Shown here piece by piece: positions 52,359-64,000 of a stretch of 64,000 bases of DNA. A program made the position numbers and the translations under genes. The stretch is from Ceratobasidium sp. AG-K. Its lineage: Eukaryota > Basidiomycota > Agaricomycetes > Cantharellales > Ceratobasidiaceae. The stretch spans positions 806,001 to 870,000 of the forward strand of contig JAWNGF010000005.1 in assembly GCA_037039685.1 (NCBI GenBank), read 5' to 3'. Each line of letters starts with the position of its first letter. The first letter of the stretch is position 1. A model generated the notes under the pieces. That model searched no databases, had not been told where the DNA came from, and saw only the letters and a program-made list of their open reading frames with translations.

Positions 52359-52569
52359 CGACGCTTGGGTTCAGTTTTGTTGGGAATTTCTTGGGATATC
52401 TTGGGATACCTTCGCGTTGGGTGACTGCATTTTGTATCCGGCTGATACTTGCGTTGTAATTTTATTGTTGCTTGGATGACTTGAACAATTGGTCATGTTA
52501 CTCCGTAACTAGGGTAATGTATAGTGAGCTGTTAGGAAAGGCTACACAAAATACTGCGCCCCGGCTCCG

Positions 52570-53900
52570 CCCTGCTCCAATTAGAATTCTGGCCAGTAAA
52601 CTAGTAATGAGACACTTACTATTCGCCTCATTGGCATTCCTCTATCGCGCTCGTTCTCTGGTGCTGGGCCATAATCAATGAAATCCCTGGATCCATCTTC
52701 GTGGAACCGCATGATCGAAGCCAGGTTCCCGCACCTTGAGTCCGACGATAAGTCAGAAATAAAATCCCGAGCATGAAAACGAGCGTACCGATAGCAATAA
52801 TTAGGCGCGGACCAAACAGTGACGAGCTGCTCGTTGAACATGTACTTGTGCCCCTCTTGAACAAGCTGGTGTGCTCGAGCAATAAGGCTCAGCCCATTTA
52901 CGTGATTGAACTATCAAAAGTCTCCAAGTTGGTACTCGACGAAACCGTTATGTGGGGTGTGCTCACCTCGCGTGTGACGTTACCACCAAACAACCACCCC
53001 GCACCTCGAGGACTGACAGCCCAAGCAGGTACTTCATCAGGATCGGACCACATGAGGTCTGCATGTTACACGGGTGTCAGTGTTCCAGACGAGGCGAGAA
53101 TGATCAATGGGAAGCGCACCGCAAAATGCACCCTCGTGAGGAATTTCCTGCGCCCTAGTCAAGACACGAATTTGGTCGAGCGTACGAATGTCAGGTGATA
53201 GCCCACCATGGACGCATAGGACTTTTCCGTCTATGATCTATTGACCAACCTATTGAGTCAGAATATGTGTAATTCGAGTTTGATGGGGCACGTACAGCAG
53301 CGAGGTTAAGGTAATCAAATGTCGTGCAGCAAGCTTTCCATACAGCCGAACTACCGTATTTTTGCTGACACTCCTCTATCAGATGAGTGAGTGGTGGCGG
53401 CGTGAATAGAGAGCGGATGACATACCGTAAAATCCGTAGACCTGGGTGATCTGTCGACTCTCGTGGTTGCCGCGAAGGAGAGTCACCTTGTCAGGATACC
53501 TGTCAAAAATGGTCACTAAACTTGGCGGGACAGTGCAGCTGGCGAGGTCCACCTTGCCTTGAGTGCCAGTAGCAACGAAACGGTTTCCAAACTATAATTT
53601 CCACGATCGACAAAATCGCCCTAAAAGCCACCTATATAGGTATCCGAAAAAAAATGTATAAAAATGACAGACCATGAATATATACTTGGTATCGGGCACC
53701 ATTCCACCCTTCCTCAACAACTCGAGCAGATCCCAAAACTGGCCGTGGATATCGCCGCATATCGTGACCGGGCTGCTGACGGGTTGGATGTTCCCCTCCT
53801 CAATAAGAATAGCTCGAACTCGTGTGCAGAGGGCCGTTATATCAGGCTCAGGTAAATGTTGACATTTCATTAAATGGGGAAGCCACTGGTCGGGATGCAT
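52570..53900 (-). CDS. Ser/Thr protein phosphatase catalytic subunit, PP6/Sit4 type
   Basis: PPP-family metallophosphatase. ATG 53900: [20 protein letters not shown], then [129 protein letters not shown], and [18 protein letters not shown] joined across an intron. All metal-binding and catalytic motifs (GDxHG, GDxxDRG, GNHE, HGG) are present. Residues such as the N-terminal PEPD...LC and [13 protein letters not shown] favour PP6/Sit4 over PP2A or PP4. The usual C-terminal YFL could not be located after GMPMRR, so the 3' end is uncertain. Confidence 0.85.
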
Positions 53901-54484
53901 TATCGTGGAGGGGAGGTGATCATTACATAGTCAAGCGCCAAGGGCGTGGTTATCACGGCCCGTTTCACAAGCTGGCAGGGTTACGCGGTAACACCTCGAT
54001 TCGCGTCTGGAGCCAGGAACGGAAGCACGCGACTCGGAGTATTCTCAACGCGTTTTCTGCGATCTCTTACCCTATGCAGTACTGCTACCGAGTATGGTTC
54101 TATCGCGGAGTTAGTGGGCGTTGCGAGACGGCCAGAAGGAGCTCGGGCCATGGCGGTGTTGCATGTGGGGTGCATCTAAAGTCTGGACTGACATTCTTCC
54201 GGGTGAAACAGCGTTCGCGACCGTACCAATCCCCCAGCGACTTCGCGCGAGCCGCTCATCGAGAGCTCTCTAGATCAGTACCATAATTTGCGAGTATCGA
54301 ACCGTTTTTAGGAACGAGAATAGATATTATACAGATGCCCGATGAATATCATTACAATGCATATTTAACAAGAGGAAAGCACACAACCTACTAGACGCCG
54401 AGTTAGTTGGTCCTTGAAAAGGAAGGAAAATGCCCCAACTCACCTAAGCAATAAAACAATGTTCTTAATCGTGCTCGAGGCATG
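53901..54484. other. Intergenic region
   Basis: About 580 bp, promoter side of the phosphatase gene. Nothing recognised. Confidence 0.45.
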
Positions 54485-54964
54485 CTACTTTGGAGCTCCA
54501 GCGCTATCGAGTGGGGCGTGCGGCCCCCTAGGGCCTTTGCTCGTTGATGTGACCCATGACCGAACCGTCTCACCCAATGCATTACTTCTAGGTACAGTCG
54601 AGCCTTGAGGCTTCACCGGTCCGAGTATGGATGATAGCGTATCATCGGTAATGAGACGGAGACGATTTGGGTTCAGCACGACCTTGCTATGTTCCCCTCC
54701 GGTAGGTGATTCGGCCAAAGGGAGAAACTCGGCACTCGGCAGACTAACAAATGGACCGGGATGTGTGGGCGGTGTCAAAGCACCAGGAGGCGACTTGCGC
54801 GAATGCGGAAAAATAAATGACACTCGTCCACTAGGAGAGGCGCTAAAAGGAGATTTCGAACGGTCGTCGGTGGACGTCGAAGCAGACGAGAGACTCGGGA
54901 CAGACGATGTGCTGGAGGGAGTGGACGAATCGCTCGTTAATGGTTGTGCTGGCGGGCGATCCAT
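54485..54964 (-). CDS. Ser/Pro-rich hypothetical protein
   Basis: Open frame from MDRPPAQPLTSDSSTPSST to DSAGAPK (159 residues). Ser/Thr/Pro-rich with possible proline-directed phosphorylation sites (KSPFSASPSGR, RKSPPGALTPP). The composition suggests an intrinsically disordered protein or domain. An in-frame upstream stretch to 55015 exists. No known domain. Confidence 0.45.
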   Translation of the reverse strand: MDRPPAQPLTSDSSTPSSTSSVPSLSSASTSTDDRSKSPFSASPSGRVSFIFPHSRKSPPGALTPPTHPGPFVSLPSAEFLPLAESPTGGEHSKVVLNPNRLRLITDDTLSSILGPVKPQGSTVPRSNALGETVRSWVTSTSKGPRGPHAPLDSAGAPK

Positions 54965-56482
54965 TGTGGTATTGTCAAGATGCAATTTGATCGACTTGGC
55001 CCCACACCGGTCCATTTATTTGAAGACTTGGTCCCGCCGGCACTCAATTTTGTCTGGACGTGCTCCACGGTTCAGACCAGGCCAGGGGCTAGAACTAATC
55101 ACCCGGGAAGCGTGTAGGCCACACATGCCCTGCATCGCCACCAAATCGAAGGCTTACCGATCCGTGCCACAGGTTCACGCGAGATGCTGAAACGGCGCAG
55201 CAGAACAAATTGAACCGAAATTAGCCGAATGCAGGACCGGTGCCTGGATTGATTGGGCGCTCTGCGGTTTTCGAACTTCGCTCGCGTGAGTTTCGGACCT
55301 AACCCCGGTTCGATCGACAAGGGCATACCGAAAAAGATCCTTGGTTTGACGTTGACGATCTTATTGACGTCCAATCTTTCCTCATTTTCGTTGGATGACT
55401 GCATGCATGTACGTAACACTCTCGGATCGGGGTAGCAAGCCACGGCACACGGCGTCGGGCCCGCACCAAGTTGATGTTTGAGTGCCTGGAGCGTCTAGAA
55501 AATCACCGTTTACTCGCATCCACAGCCATTCGCAGCACCTATCCGATCTCAACTGCCAAGAGACTTCCATCGAAATTCCGTCTACCCAACTCGTATATCG
55601 AATTGCTCCTATTATTCAGCTCATGTGGCACGTCGCGTAGGAACGCGGCACCGGCGAGACGCGTACTGGACGTAAACCCCATGGATGATAGCCATCTGTT
55701 AGCAAACACGAATACTGCGGAAGCGTGCTCGAGGCACTATCATGAGTGATCTGCATGTTAAATTTCGTAATGACGAACGCTGTTTAGCGCTACAGTTAAG
55801 TCCGTTAAACTCAAATGAAGCTTGCAATACTTTGATTAGATTGACGTGCGATCAAGTCCAACGTGGAATAGCCCGAAATCTTAAACCCGTCTTTTAACTC
55901 TGGCTTTGCCGCAAACCTGAAAGGCGGAGACACTGGTTCAGAAACCCACAAGTAAGTACAGGGTTGGGCGAACAAGACCCGAGTCATTCAGTTACAGCAT
56001 GTCCGTAGAAGAGACGCTTGAATCACGCGCTCCCTCATTCGCGGCCAGCATCAAGGCATTTAGCGATATTAAGGGTTTGAGCATGAGGTTTGGGCGCACA
56101 ATGGAATAGCTTATTCTTGAAGAATAGATCCACTGTTCTCAGCTACGTGACATAAATATTCACAGATTGAGGCGGAAGCGAGCTTGTATCTGCCCTGGAC
56201 TGGTGGTTGGGTGCTAATGAACGAAGTTGAAAGATAAGCCGCCCATCCGGACCAAAGATGGTTATCCTAAAATGAAACTCCGTCCGAACTTACATATATA
56301 TGGGTAATCATGGACTTGTATATACATATATATATATCGGTGTGGTCCACCGGCAGACTTCTGGTCTGTGGGACTGACGAGGGGGATGATAAGTTAGGAA
56401 AGATGAAGCATTCATCCAACGGAGCTGCAAACAGGAGTTTCTAACCGTCATTCAGAGGCTATTGTGTCCTTCTGCTCGGACC
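54965..56482. other. Intergenic, about 1.5 kb
   Basis: Contains short frames (for example 55471-55749 plus) with no recognisable domains, and an AT-dinucleotide run near 56315-56337. No gene called. Confidence 0.4.
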
Positions 56483-56580
56483 CGTCAGCAAAACCTGATT
56501 GGCTCCTGGCGCTCTGTAACTGATCTGGAAATGTTACGGAGCACCCGGGAGCGCCAGCGTCAAATGGAATTTTGCTGACG
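56483..56580. repeat. Fold-back (inverted repeat) element, about 98 bp
   Basis: Perfect 11-bp terminal inverted repeats CGTCAGCAAAA ... TTTTGCTGACG, continued inward by an imperfect pair (CTGGCGCTC.. / ..GAGCGCCAG) and an inner GTAAC / GTTAC pair. The whole sequence could fold into one hairpin. It looks like a small MITE or a hairpin remnant. Confidence 0.65.
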
Positions 56581-56689
56581 TCTTTTGGCGCCTACATAAG
56601 AGGGCAAAAATCAGGAGGGAGCTGGGAACTTCCCTTACGAATAAAATGCTTCATGTGGAAAGAAAATATGTATTTAACCCCTAGTGAAT

Positions 56690-57065
56690 GAGCTACTGAA
56701 AGAACAAATACCTGGTACTCGTGATGGAGCATAGCATACAGTTGCATTACCCTCTGTACTTATAGTATTGAGCGCTTTCGTTGCGATGGTAGTAGAAGCA
56801 ACTTGTTTACAACGCTGTCTCAAGATGGAAGTGTTCGAAAGTCCGCTAGCACGGGGTTCACTGGCGTAGGATCCGCTGACATGGGATCCATTGACACGAT
56901 CACTTACCGGCCACAACAATGCCAGCACAGATCCCTACCTATCCTAACCTGCACAACTCCCATTACCGCCACTGTTACTGACAACACCTGTCAATGCTGT
57001 CGGTGTCGTATTCAAGGTAAATCCTGCTATATTCGATGCGACAGGGCAATTTTCGGTGGAATCCT
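56690..57065 (-). other. Possible gene remnant
   Basis: Minus-strand frame 57065-56965 reads KDSTENCPVASNIAGFTLNT then SNSGGNGSCAG, which has secreted-protein-like composition. A later frame reads RCKQVASTTIATKALNTIST. The pieces do not splice into one convincing frame. May be a decayed secreted-protein gene. Confidence 0.25.
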
Positions 57066-58717
57066 TGCGCTATGAGTACCCTTGAGGCGGGTTACACCCC
57101 ATTATCCTCGAGAAACAAAGATACGTTTATCTGTGGGGAGCGTAACATTGGGTGAGACTGACACAACATTTGAGTCCTCCTCAATTTGCTAACCTTTAGT
57201 TGGGAGGGCAGTAAAGTATTCCTAGATTGTGGCGTTCCGTTGGCAGAAAAAATAGGCGGTTAACATTATAGGCTTTATATATAATTTAATTGCCACAGTA
57301 GAAGGCGCGACTTGTTGCTTACAAGGTTAATATGGTCAGCGTTTGGGTGGAGGTTGAGGTGTAACATTAGGCTCCCGCTCTCCGTACATGAGGATATCAT
57401 TGAGAGACAATTGCGAAAGCCGGCCAGCCCCATCAATGCGGTTGCAGTGATTCGACTTGGACCAGAAGTAAACTGCCTGGTGGTACGTTACTCTAGATCT
57501 TTGGTTTGTTTTCGCTGCCATACTCGTACTGATATATTAGTTTCCGAGAGGCAGCACTCAGATCCGATTGCCGAGCCACAGCCCATTGACTGTGGAACAC
57601 AAGAGCACACAATATATCAGTCCATTCTACGTTTTGTAGCAAGTATAAGACAGACTCGATGCGTTCCTTGGCAAGTTCAATTTTGGTTCGCGACAGCTCT
57701 GGGGGGCAGCCTGTGGGCTCGGCCTGGGGAGCACCCACAGGAGATCGCGGTTTTATTCACCGCTGGCAATGATGCAATTGTCACTAATCCGGATCCAAAT
57801 TGACGTTTTGGTCAGTCCTTGTGCACTCAGCACCGTTGTACTCACAGAAATTACGTTTGCACCTCCCGCTCTGTCTATTGATACCAAAGGTGTTAACCGA
57901 AAATCAAACTGCAACACGTACTTGATTGCCGTTTCCCAAATGGCTAATGCCGTTCCCACGAGGCCCATCGCTGCCTCTTCTTTGCGCCACGACGCCACGA
58001 TAGCTCGCTGGATCAGAGTGGCAATTAAGCGCCGGACCGGTCTATAAAACTAGCCAGTGTGGTTAGGCGTGCATATTTTGCCTTGCCCGGGCTGGGCTGA
58101 GAAACAATTTGAATAGTTGTAAGCTGCTCTCAGTGCTCAGAAGTTGGGACAGGTGGTATTCAGTGGTTAGAATAATGTTAACGTGACACCAAAGCTGATT
58201 TCTTGTATATATGCGCTCACTTCCACACGGAACTTCGGACGCCCGCATAGGCTTTGCCGGGGTATTTCCTTGATATCCTTACGCCTTACGCCGTTAGTCT
58301 TTAAACTTTCTTGTTTATCGTCCTACAGGGAATGAGCGGCCTAAGCGACAAGTATGAGGGCTATCGATCGATCGAACCGATCCTCACTATACTTGGGAAC
58401 TTCCCCCGGTTTTGTGCAACCCCGGCATGTTCCACGCTCAGTTATTGGTTCGTGTGCGTCGATCTTGCATTACCTTGTCCGGAAGTTGGGAAGCCGGCTG
58501 CGGGGGAATAATACCGGATCGTATTCAAGGGACCGAAGGTGCCAAAACGTGGCGAGAGTCTCCAGGATGCTGTATTCAATCTACGCTCCAAGTGAACAAC
58601 TCGTTCCACCAGGTGCATGCATTAAATTACACCTATATACACCTCCCAATAAAAAGCGAACCAATCATGTGGTATACGTATACAAACTCATGCATATTCA
58701 TTCAAGCTTCTATTCCA
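57066..58717. other. Unresolved region downstream of chitinase
   Basis: Minus-strand frames at 57998-57753 (AMGLVGTALAIWETAIK), 57738-57493 (TKIELAKERIESVLYLLQNV) and 57521-57336 look somewhat coding-like, but they do not join and match no family I know. It may hold a degraded gene. Confidence 0.3.
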
Positions 58718-61132
58718 TTAACACGTTCCAATTACCATCCAGGGACTAGAGAACGCCTAGTCAGCAAACGAAAATAATACTCAGGAGTGTAAATGTACCT
58801 ATTTGTACCACTTGGTATTTGTGCCGAGTTGTCGCTTGTACAAGCCCAGATGAAACCTTGGAATCCAATATCAGCATGCCATACTCGCGTAGATAAGGAA
58901 ATGGAACCGGCTTACCCAAGTATCGTACCACATCTCCCCGGGTGTACGCCTTGGCTGGGTCCCAAAGCCGCAGCGCGTCGCACAGGCCACCCGGTTGAGG
59001 AGTGGGTGTCCATACGGGCGAAGTAGTGCTAACTGTAGCCGAGAACGAACTGGTTTGTGCGTCGGAAGTGGTGGTGGCGGGAACAGTAATCGGGTTCACA
59101 GTACTCGTCGTTGGTGTTGAGGACGAAGTCGCTTCAGGTGCGCTGGAAGTCTGCGCACTAGTGTTCGATGCGCTGGTAGACCTGGTCGTGCTAGAAGTGC
59201 GAGTAGTCGTCGAGGTAGACGTCGTTGTCGGAACGGTATACGTCGGCGAAGCGCTCGGTTCGCCCTGACCGAGGTTGTTCTTGATGTTATCGAATTGCGA
59301 GTAGGGGTAGTAGATATGGTTTGGGGTGTTGTCGAGAGATCCCATGTTCTCGGCAGTAATTCGAACGAGACTATCTGAACCGGTCTTGTCGCCCGAGAGT
59401 TCCCAAAACATACCTAGCCCAGACGAAATTAGCCGACTTGATGAACGGAGCCAACTTGGGCGACTTACCACCAGCCAATCCCTTCTTGGCAATGTATTGC
59501 GCTTTTAGCTTAGCAATTGCTGGGGTATCATACGAAACGAGTTCCTTGGTGTCCGCGTTGTAGCTATAGCTCGAGACAAGTTTTGTGTCTTCGGTGACCT
59601 TAGAACCGGTCGGGGGCAAATTCCTATAGTCATAGATCCCAGACTCGGCATTGCCCGACCCGACGCCATTGTATGCTTGACGTATACCAGCAGTATCTTG
59701 GAATGAACGTCCGTAAAGAGGGATACCTAGCGGAATATTTGAGTATAAGCCAGGCGACTTTAATGGGATATGCGTACCTAGTGCAATCTTATTCGCTGGT
59801 ACGCCGTTGGATGTGTACCAATCAATTGCGGTGTCTGTGCTAGGTCCGGAATCACTCGCGCTATACAAGTTTGCTTGGTCGTCGGACTGCAAGGCAACTC
59901 TAAGCAACGGTTACGTAAAATGCCAGCTCCACCCAGACTTACCACGCTCGACCATGCTCCAGCGTAATCGTATGCCTATTCAAGCCATAAGAATCGTTGG
60001 TTGGCTATCGTGAAGATTTCAACTGACCATCAAATTCCACATAGTCATATACTTATTCATCTCAGCGACCTGGAGGACCTGATAGTTGGCGGCACCCGCA
60101 GGGACAGCTGCCTGAACACAGACTAGAATTCAGTGACCGAGAACTAAGAATAGAATGAAGGAAGTTACCGAAAGTTGGTACGGGTTGGTTTCTCCTTTCT
60201 TCTTGGCATGTGCATCAAGGGCTGTGCGCATTTCTGATAAGAGGGACACAAACCCGGAGGCTTGTTCGGCCGTTCCGGGGTACTCGTAGTCGATGTCGCT
60301 GGCATGGGGCTCAGTCCACAGCCCCAACGGGCAGAATTCTATTACTCACATCCCGTCCAAACCGTTATCTTCCATAAGCTCAATGGAACTGGAGACGAAC
60401 GTCGCACGTGCGCTCGGCGAGGTGACAAAGTCGAAGTGGCCAGCCTGGGAATATGTCCAACCTCCGATCGATAGAAGAACCTTAATTGTTCGATGTTTGA
60501 GTTTGAGCGCGTAAAGCTGCTTGAAATTTCCGTAAAGGTTGTTTCCGGTCTCGTCCCAGGTATCACCATCGACTGCGAGTTGCGTTTAGAAATTTTGTGC
60601 CTGCTAGTCAGAAGATAAACCTACAATGCATCTACAGCCACAAGAAATTAGACGGATGAAATGGGAAGAGATGGCCACAAATTACCCACCTGTTGGTCGG
60701 AATAAGTGTCGGACAGCTTGGCCATTCCAGTCGTCCCGTCACAGTCACCAAAGCTGAGCCACTGTCAATTCCGGGAAGTGTTAGAAAAATGGTAGTACCC
60801 ACGCGTAAAGTATGTGTGTAACAGTATCGGTCGTTATGTTCTGTGCGTCTGTCGGAAAAACGGACTATAAGTCCTTCAGATACACAATCCTAGTCAAATG
60901 ACTCACAAAAAGGCTGGGCTCCATAAACACCCCAGTTGGTAAAATACCCGACGTTGATTTTACCTCCCGGTGCAGCTGTGATCCTACTTCTCGGCCGAAC
61001 TCGACAAGTGCCCGGACCAGATGCCCTCTTTGCCAGGATGTGGGGCATGCGACGAAGGAGGCCAGCGGGCAGCGGCATCGCGCTGGCCATGGCAAAAGTC
61101 GAGAAAAACAACAGAAAAATAAGGCGGGTCAT
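58718..61132 (-). CDS. Secreted GH18 chitinase with Ser/Thr linker and CBM5/12-like domain
   Basis: Endo- or exo-chitinase for cell-wall remodelling or mycoparasitism/nutrition. ATG 61132: MTRLIFLLFFSTFAMASAMP (signal peptide). Next come KINVGYFTNWGVYGAQPF, KVLLSIGGWTYSQAGHFDFV (SxGG substrate motif), and the catalytic DGIDIDYEYPG motif created by splicing (GGGAT|C, donor at about 60356, acceptor at about 60299); the Glu lies at about 60290. Then MWNLMAYDYAGAW (base-region motif), IPLGIPLYGRSFQDTAG and ANFVWARY/GMFWELSGDK. After IKNNLGQGEPS comes a Thr/Ser-rich linker (about 59255-59030), then CDALRLWDPAKAYTRGDVVR-YLG spliced to FIWACTSDNSAQIPSGTN and finally SPWMVIGTC, TAA (58720-58718), a CBM5/12-like chitin-binding module. 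About ten introns. The catalytic domain looks complete. Confidence 0.92.
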
Positions 61133-62681
61133 GATTATAGATAGACTCCACATTGTGAAAACCAATCAGCCAAGCTTTCTAGGGTCACAGCCAGAGTAGG
61201 CCGTGGTCGTGGCGTGAACGAGACGATCGTGAGCGGGAAACTTGGAATCGGCAGCTGAATTTCTGTCTGGTGGGGGTGGTCGACAAGAGCCCAAGAGCAC
61301 GCGCCTCAACTTGGAGCTGCTGGAGCAGGCGTGGTGATCAGCTGCAAGGACAAAAACGAGGGATCCCAACGTGCCCGCGACACAGCAGACAATCATTTAA
61401 ACAACGTGGCCGGCGGGTTTGATCGCCAGGGCTTGTTTGCCGCTCTCGACCAATCCCTGCCCACCGGTCAAATTCTCCACTGATCAAGGCGTGGATAGAC
61501 TCGTATTCCCGCTCCACCGGCTGCGGATAGGATATTGCAGAAGCTCCATCCTACAAAACAAAGGCCGGTTGTGGAACATTGGGCGCCTCATGTTAAGAAA
61601 ATGCTCCATTTGAAATACCCATCGGCAGACATGAGGCGCAAAACGCTGGATGCATAGCCACCAATGTCTACTCGAAGAATAACTTTCGATCAGCGATAAT
61701 CTTGAAATGCGCTCTTAAGTTCAGACACTACATCCCGAAGCACCCACCTGGTATACATATAGCATGACAGAACTGCATGCGCATACGAGGAACTCAATTC
61801 CGTTATCTACTTCTCTTGATTCAAATGTTCCAAATAGGGTCGGTCAGTCCCAAGTGCGAACAAACAAAGTACTTACGGAAGCCTCACCCTATGGGAATAC
61901 ACACTGTTCCACGACAAAAAGTGCGGCTGCCACCCCGACCGAAGTGATAAGCTAACTGGTTAGTCATGGTCGAGTGAACCAGATGTGTCAGCCAGATTAT
62001 GCGCCTGTTCTTCTAAGCACCGGTTTCAGCTCGAGCGCTTGGAGCATGCGTTATATCGGACGAGGTATATAAATTTAGCTGTCATGAGAATAGTACTTCA
62101 CCTCGAGCAAACATTGTGATCCAGACTGCTAGAGGGGTGGGCCTCTCCGTAACCTAAACCTAGTCATATGATCGGCCGAACTAACCGTCGGGGCTATATA
62201 CGCGCATTCTCACTGCTTATCGGGAACCAAAGGACCTACCCATGGTTTCTTAGGGAATCCAGCATACGTTTTCAGACATTGGCTGAAGGAGCGTGCTGGT
62301 AAAGAATTACTCTGACGGAGCACTTCTAGCGGACGAGCGCTCAATCGGACTGAACGCCCGGCGATGGTCCTTCACCAAGAGTAACGTCAAATCTGAGCGT
62401 TTTATACTACTCGCATTGGCGCTTCCCTAATATATGGAATCACCACTATCGTTTGTTTGAGGTTATCCACGTGTTTAAGAATAGGTACATAATGTGATGG
62501 CACCGGTGACTGACACAAGACTACTATACTAAAATGAAAACATATCCCCCAAAACAATCTGCACAGCTCTCCACATATCCTTTTAGCCGATTAGATACAA
62601 CATAAAACTACAAATAGAGTATGTAACAAAGCTGAGGTATGGGTACAACATCAATCTTCCGGGCCATCCTGGGTAGAGACT
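61133..62681. other. Intergenic, about 1.5 kb
   Basis: 5' flank of the chitinase gene and 3' flank of the membrane protein gene. No gene recognised. Confidence 0.45.
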
Positions 62682-64000
62682 CTACAGCTGATATTTGTGT
62701 TCGTCAGTCTTATGGTAGATATAGGTCAATAATAATATGAGGCTTATGATGGAAGATGCACACCTTGCTGTATTGGGAGAGTGCAGCTTCACCGTCGCAA
62801 TCGTTTTGATCTCCGGGTGCTGGTGATTTGTTTCGGGGGGGAAATTCGTTGAGCTGCACTACGACACCTTCAGACACGATCCTTTCTTGCTGAAAGATGA
62901 TTTTTGTCAGTATACTAACTTTAGACTGGCACTAGATTGAAACGTACCTGGTATCGTACGATAATGGAGCGTGAAGGAGGGGGGTCGCGGCTCATGCCGG
63001 ACGACATTCTTCCGATATTGACTTCAGACAGTTTACGTCTGACGTATCCTCGACTACAATTTATTCAAACGTAAGTCACGTAGGCTGAAGGTATTTTGGA
63101 ATATCGCCTACCCGGCTAGTGTGATCATCAATGAGAGCGCATATATCTTGCCTAAACCAGCCGAGTTAGCTGAGATATTATCCTACTTCAATTCTACTAA
63201 CCAGATATGTCGGAAAAAAAGGTGGCATAGCTATGGTTAGAGTTTGAGATCTGCTTTCGGGATTATTCAGAAGGTCTCGACTCTCAGACCACATACGTAC
63301 CATGTACCCATCAACCATGACGGCAACCATGATCGCCATTGGAGGTACAGCCGCGGCCTTATTGATATGATTACTTTAGATGTACTGGATGCTGTTAAAG
63401 TGCACGTACCCATATGACGTTCCAAGCGGTGAAGAACACTCCTGTGTGGGATTGGCTGGTACCTGTACTAAAGATAAGTTCTCCTACTCAAAGCCCCTTC
63501 GAACGCAAAACTAACCAGTGTGGGATTTATAGAGATAGACCCCGGCTGATTATAATTGGTATGGTTTAACAGGGGATACAGCACATGTGGATAATTAACT
63601 CACTCGTAGACGTCATCAAGAGGTCCAAAGCAAATGAGCCGAAAACCCATATCCCTACTAACGAAGAGGGAAAGTTAGTCTAAGATAGGAGGTGAAGTTT
63701 CAGAGTAAGCGCACTCACACGCTGTTTTTTGCTGTTTTATTTGTCACTTATAAGCGTATACGTCCATGGATGGTTGATAAACATACATGTTCGGATAGGT
63801 CAGAACTTCGGGCCGAGTCAGAATTGAGGACACCCTGAGTAAAAGTATTGTTAGCAACTTAACCACCAATAAGCGTGCTTCAAATTCAGCTCACAATGGC
63901 GAGCGCAGAACCGGATGCCATTAGCCACAGCAACAGAAACGGTGTAATCCATTTCCACCGCCGACCGACTATACGCCAGCATCTTAGAAGATAGAATGCC
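62682..64000 (-). CDS. Orphan polytopic membrane protein, copy B (5' end beyond window)
   Basis: Paralogue of the gene at 40320-41660. Exons recognised from the right edge: AFYLLRCWRIVGRRWKWITP then FLLLWLMASGSALAI (compare GYFLVRCWHMLNKRKWAIIS...LLWVISFGAG), IWVFGSFALDLLMTST (compare TWVGCSFFLDVYMTC), TSQSHTGVFFTAWNVIW|AA and AVPPMAIMVAVMVDGYM (compare WNMMW|LAAVPPMVAMVIVIV). A hydrophilic tail follows: RGYVRRKLSEVNIGRMSSGM, ERIVSEGVVVQLNEFPPRNK, EAALSQYSKL, TAG at 62684-62682. It has a longer basic/Ser-rich cytosolic tail than copy A. The N-terminal TM helices lie beyond 64000. Function unknown; likely a seven-TM protein of the basidiomycete DUF6534-like kind. Confidence 0.6.

Overview
The window is eukaryotic nuclear DNA from a filamentous fungus, almost certainly a basidiomycete (Agaricomycetes). 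Genes are broken by many short introns of about 45-100 nt with GTRAGT-type donors. The gene set combines TPR-CHAT proteins, a NACHT-WD40 NLR-like protein, F-box proteins and orphan multi-spanning membrane proteins. That mix resembles Ceratobasidiaceae (Rhizoctonia/Ceratobasidium), but the species assignment is inference. No tRNA, rRNA or CRISPR array was seen.

Layout. 1-2564: secreted/membrane-anchored alpha/beta hydrolase (TAP-like), cut by the left edge. 3467-4504: TPR-like conserved hypothetical protein. 5375-6235: decayed partial copy of the P-type ATPase that lies intact at 6885-11348 (type IIC Na+/K+ or H+/K+-ATPase-like). 12685-16863: TPR-CHAT protein with a predicted N-terminal membrane segment and an apparent one-base frameshift. 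17558-19045: single-exon Na+/H+ antiporter. 20234-22730: glucoamylase (GH15 + CBM20). 23492-24630: alkaline ceramidase. 25083-25945: Qc-SNARE. 26088-27358: mitochondrial ribosomal protein uS4m. 27718-28009 and 33756-34032: two metallothionein-like mini-genes with matching four-exon structures, flanking a mitochondrial-type DEAD-box helicase (29763-31877).

34270-35010: relic of a second TPR-CHAT gene, followed directly by a NACHT plus 14-WD40-repeat protein (35245-39857) whose second exon appears frameshifted. 40320-41660: orphan polytopic membrane protein, with a paralogue at 62682-64000 cut by the right edge. 42208-44269: proline-rich membrane-anchored protein. 44558-45620 and 45943-47475: decayed and intact members of a tandem F-box pair. 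48486-49170: broken beta-carbonic anhydrase. 52028-52358: 64-residue cysteine-rich protein. 52570-53900: PP6/Sit4-type phosphatase. 54485-54964: Ser/Pro-rich protein. 58718-61132: GH18 chitinase with a Ser/Thr linker and a CBM5/12-like module.

Themes. Housekeeping genes (SNARE, uS4m, helicase, phosphatase) alternate with fast-evolving accessory genes. Several accessory families occur here as an intact copy plus a decayed copy (P-type ATPase, TPR-CHAT, F-box), so local duplication and decay shape the region. Two short non-coding elements with inverted termini (a pair at 47720 and 51219, and a fold-back at 56483) look like MITEs. The most interesting candidate system is the co-occurrence of caspase-like CHAT proteins with a NACHT-WD40 NLR-type sensor, a possible fungal cell-death/self-recognition module. 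All exon joins were worked out by eye from reading frame and splice consensus.
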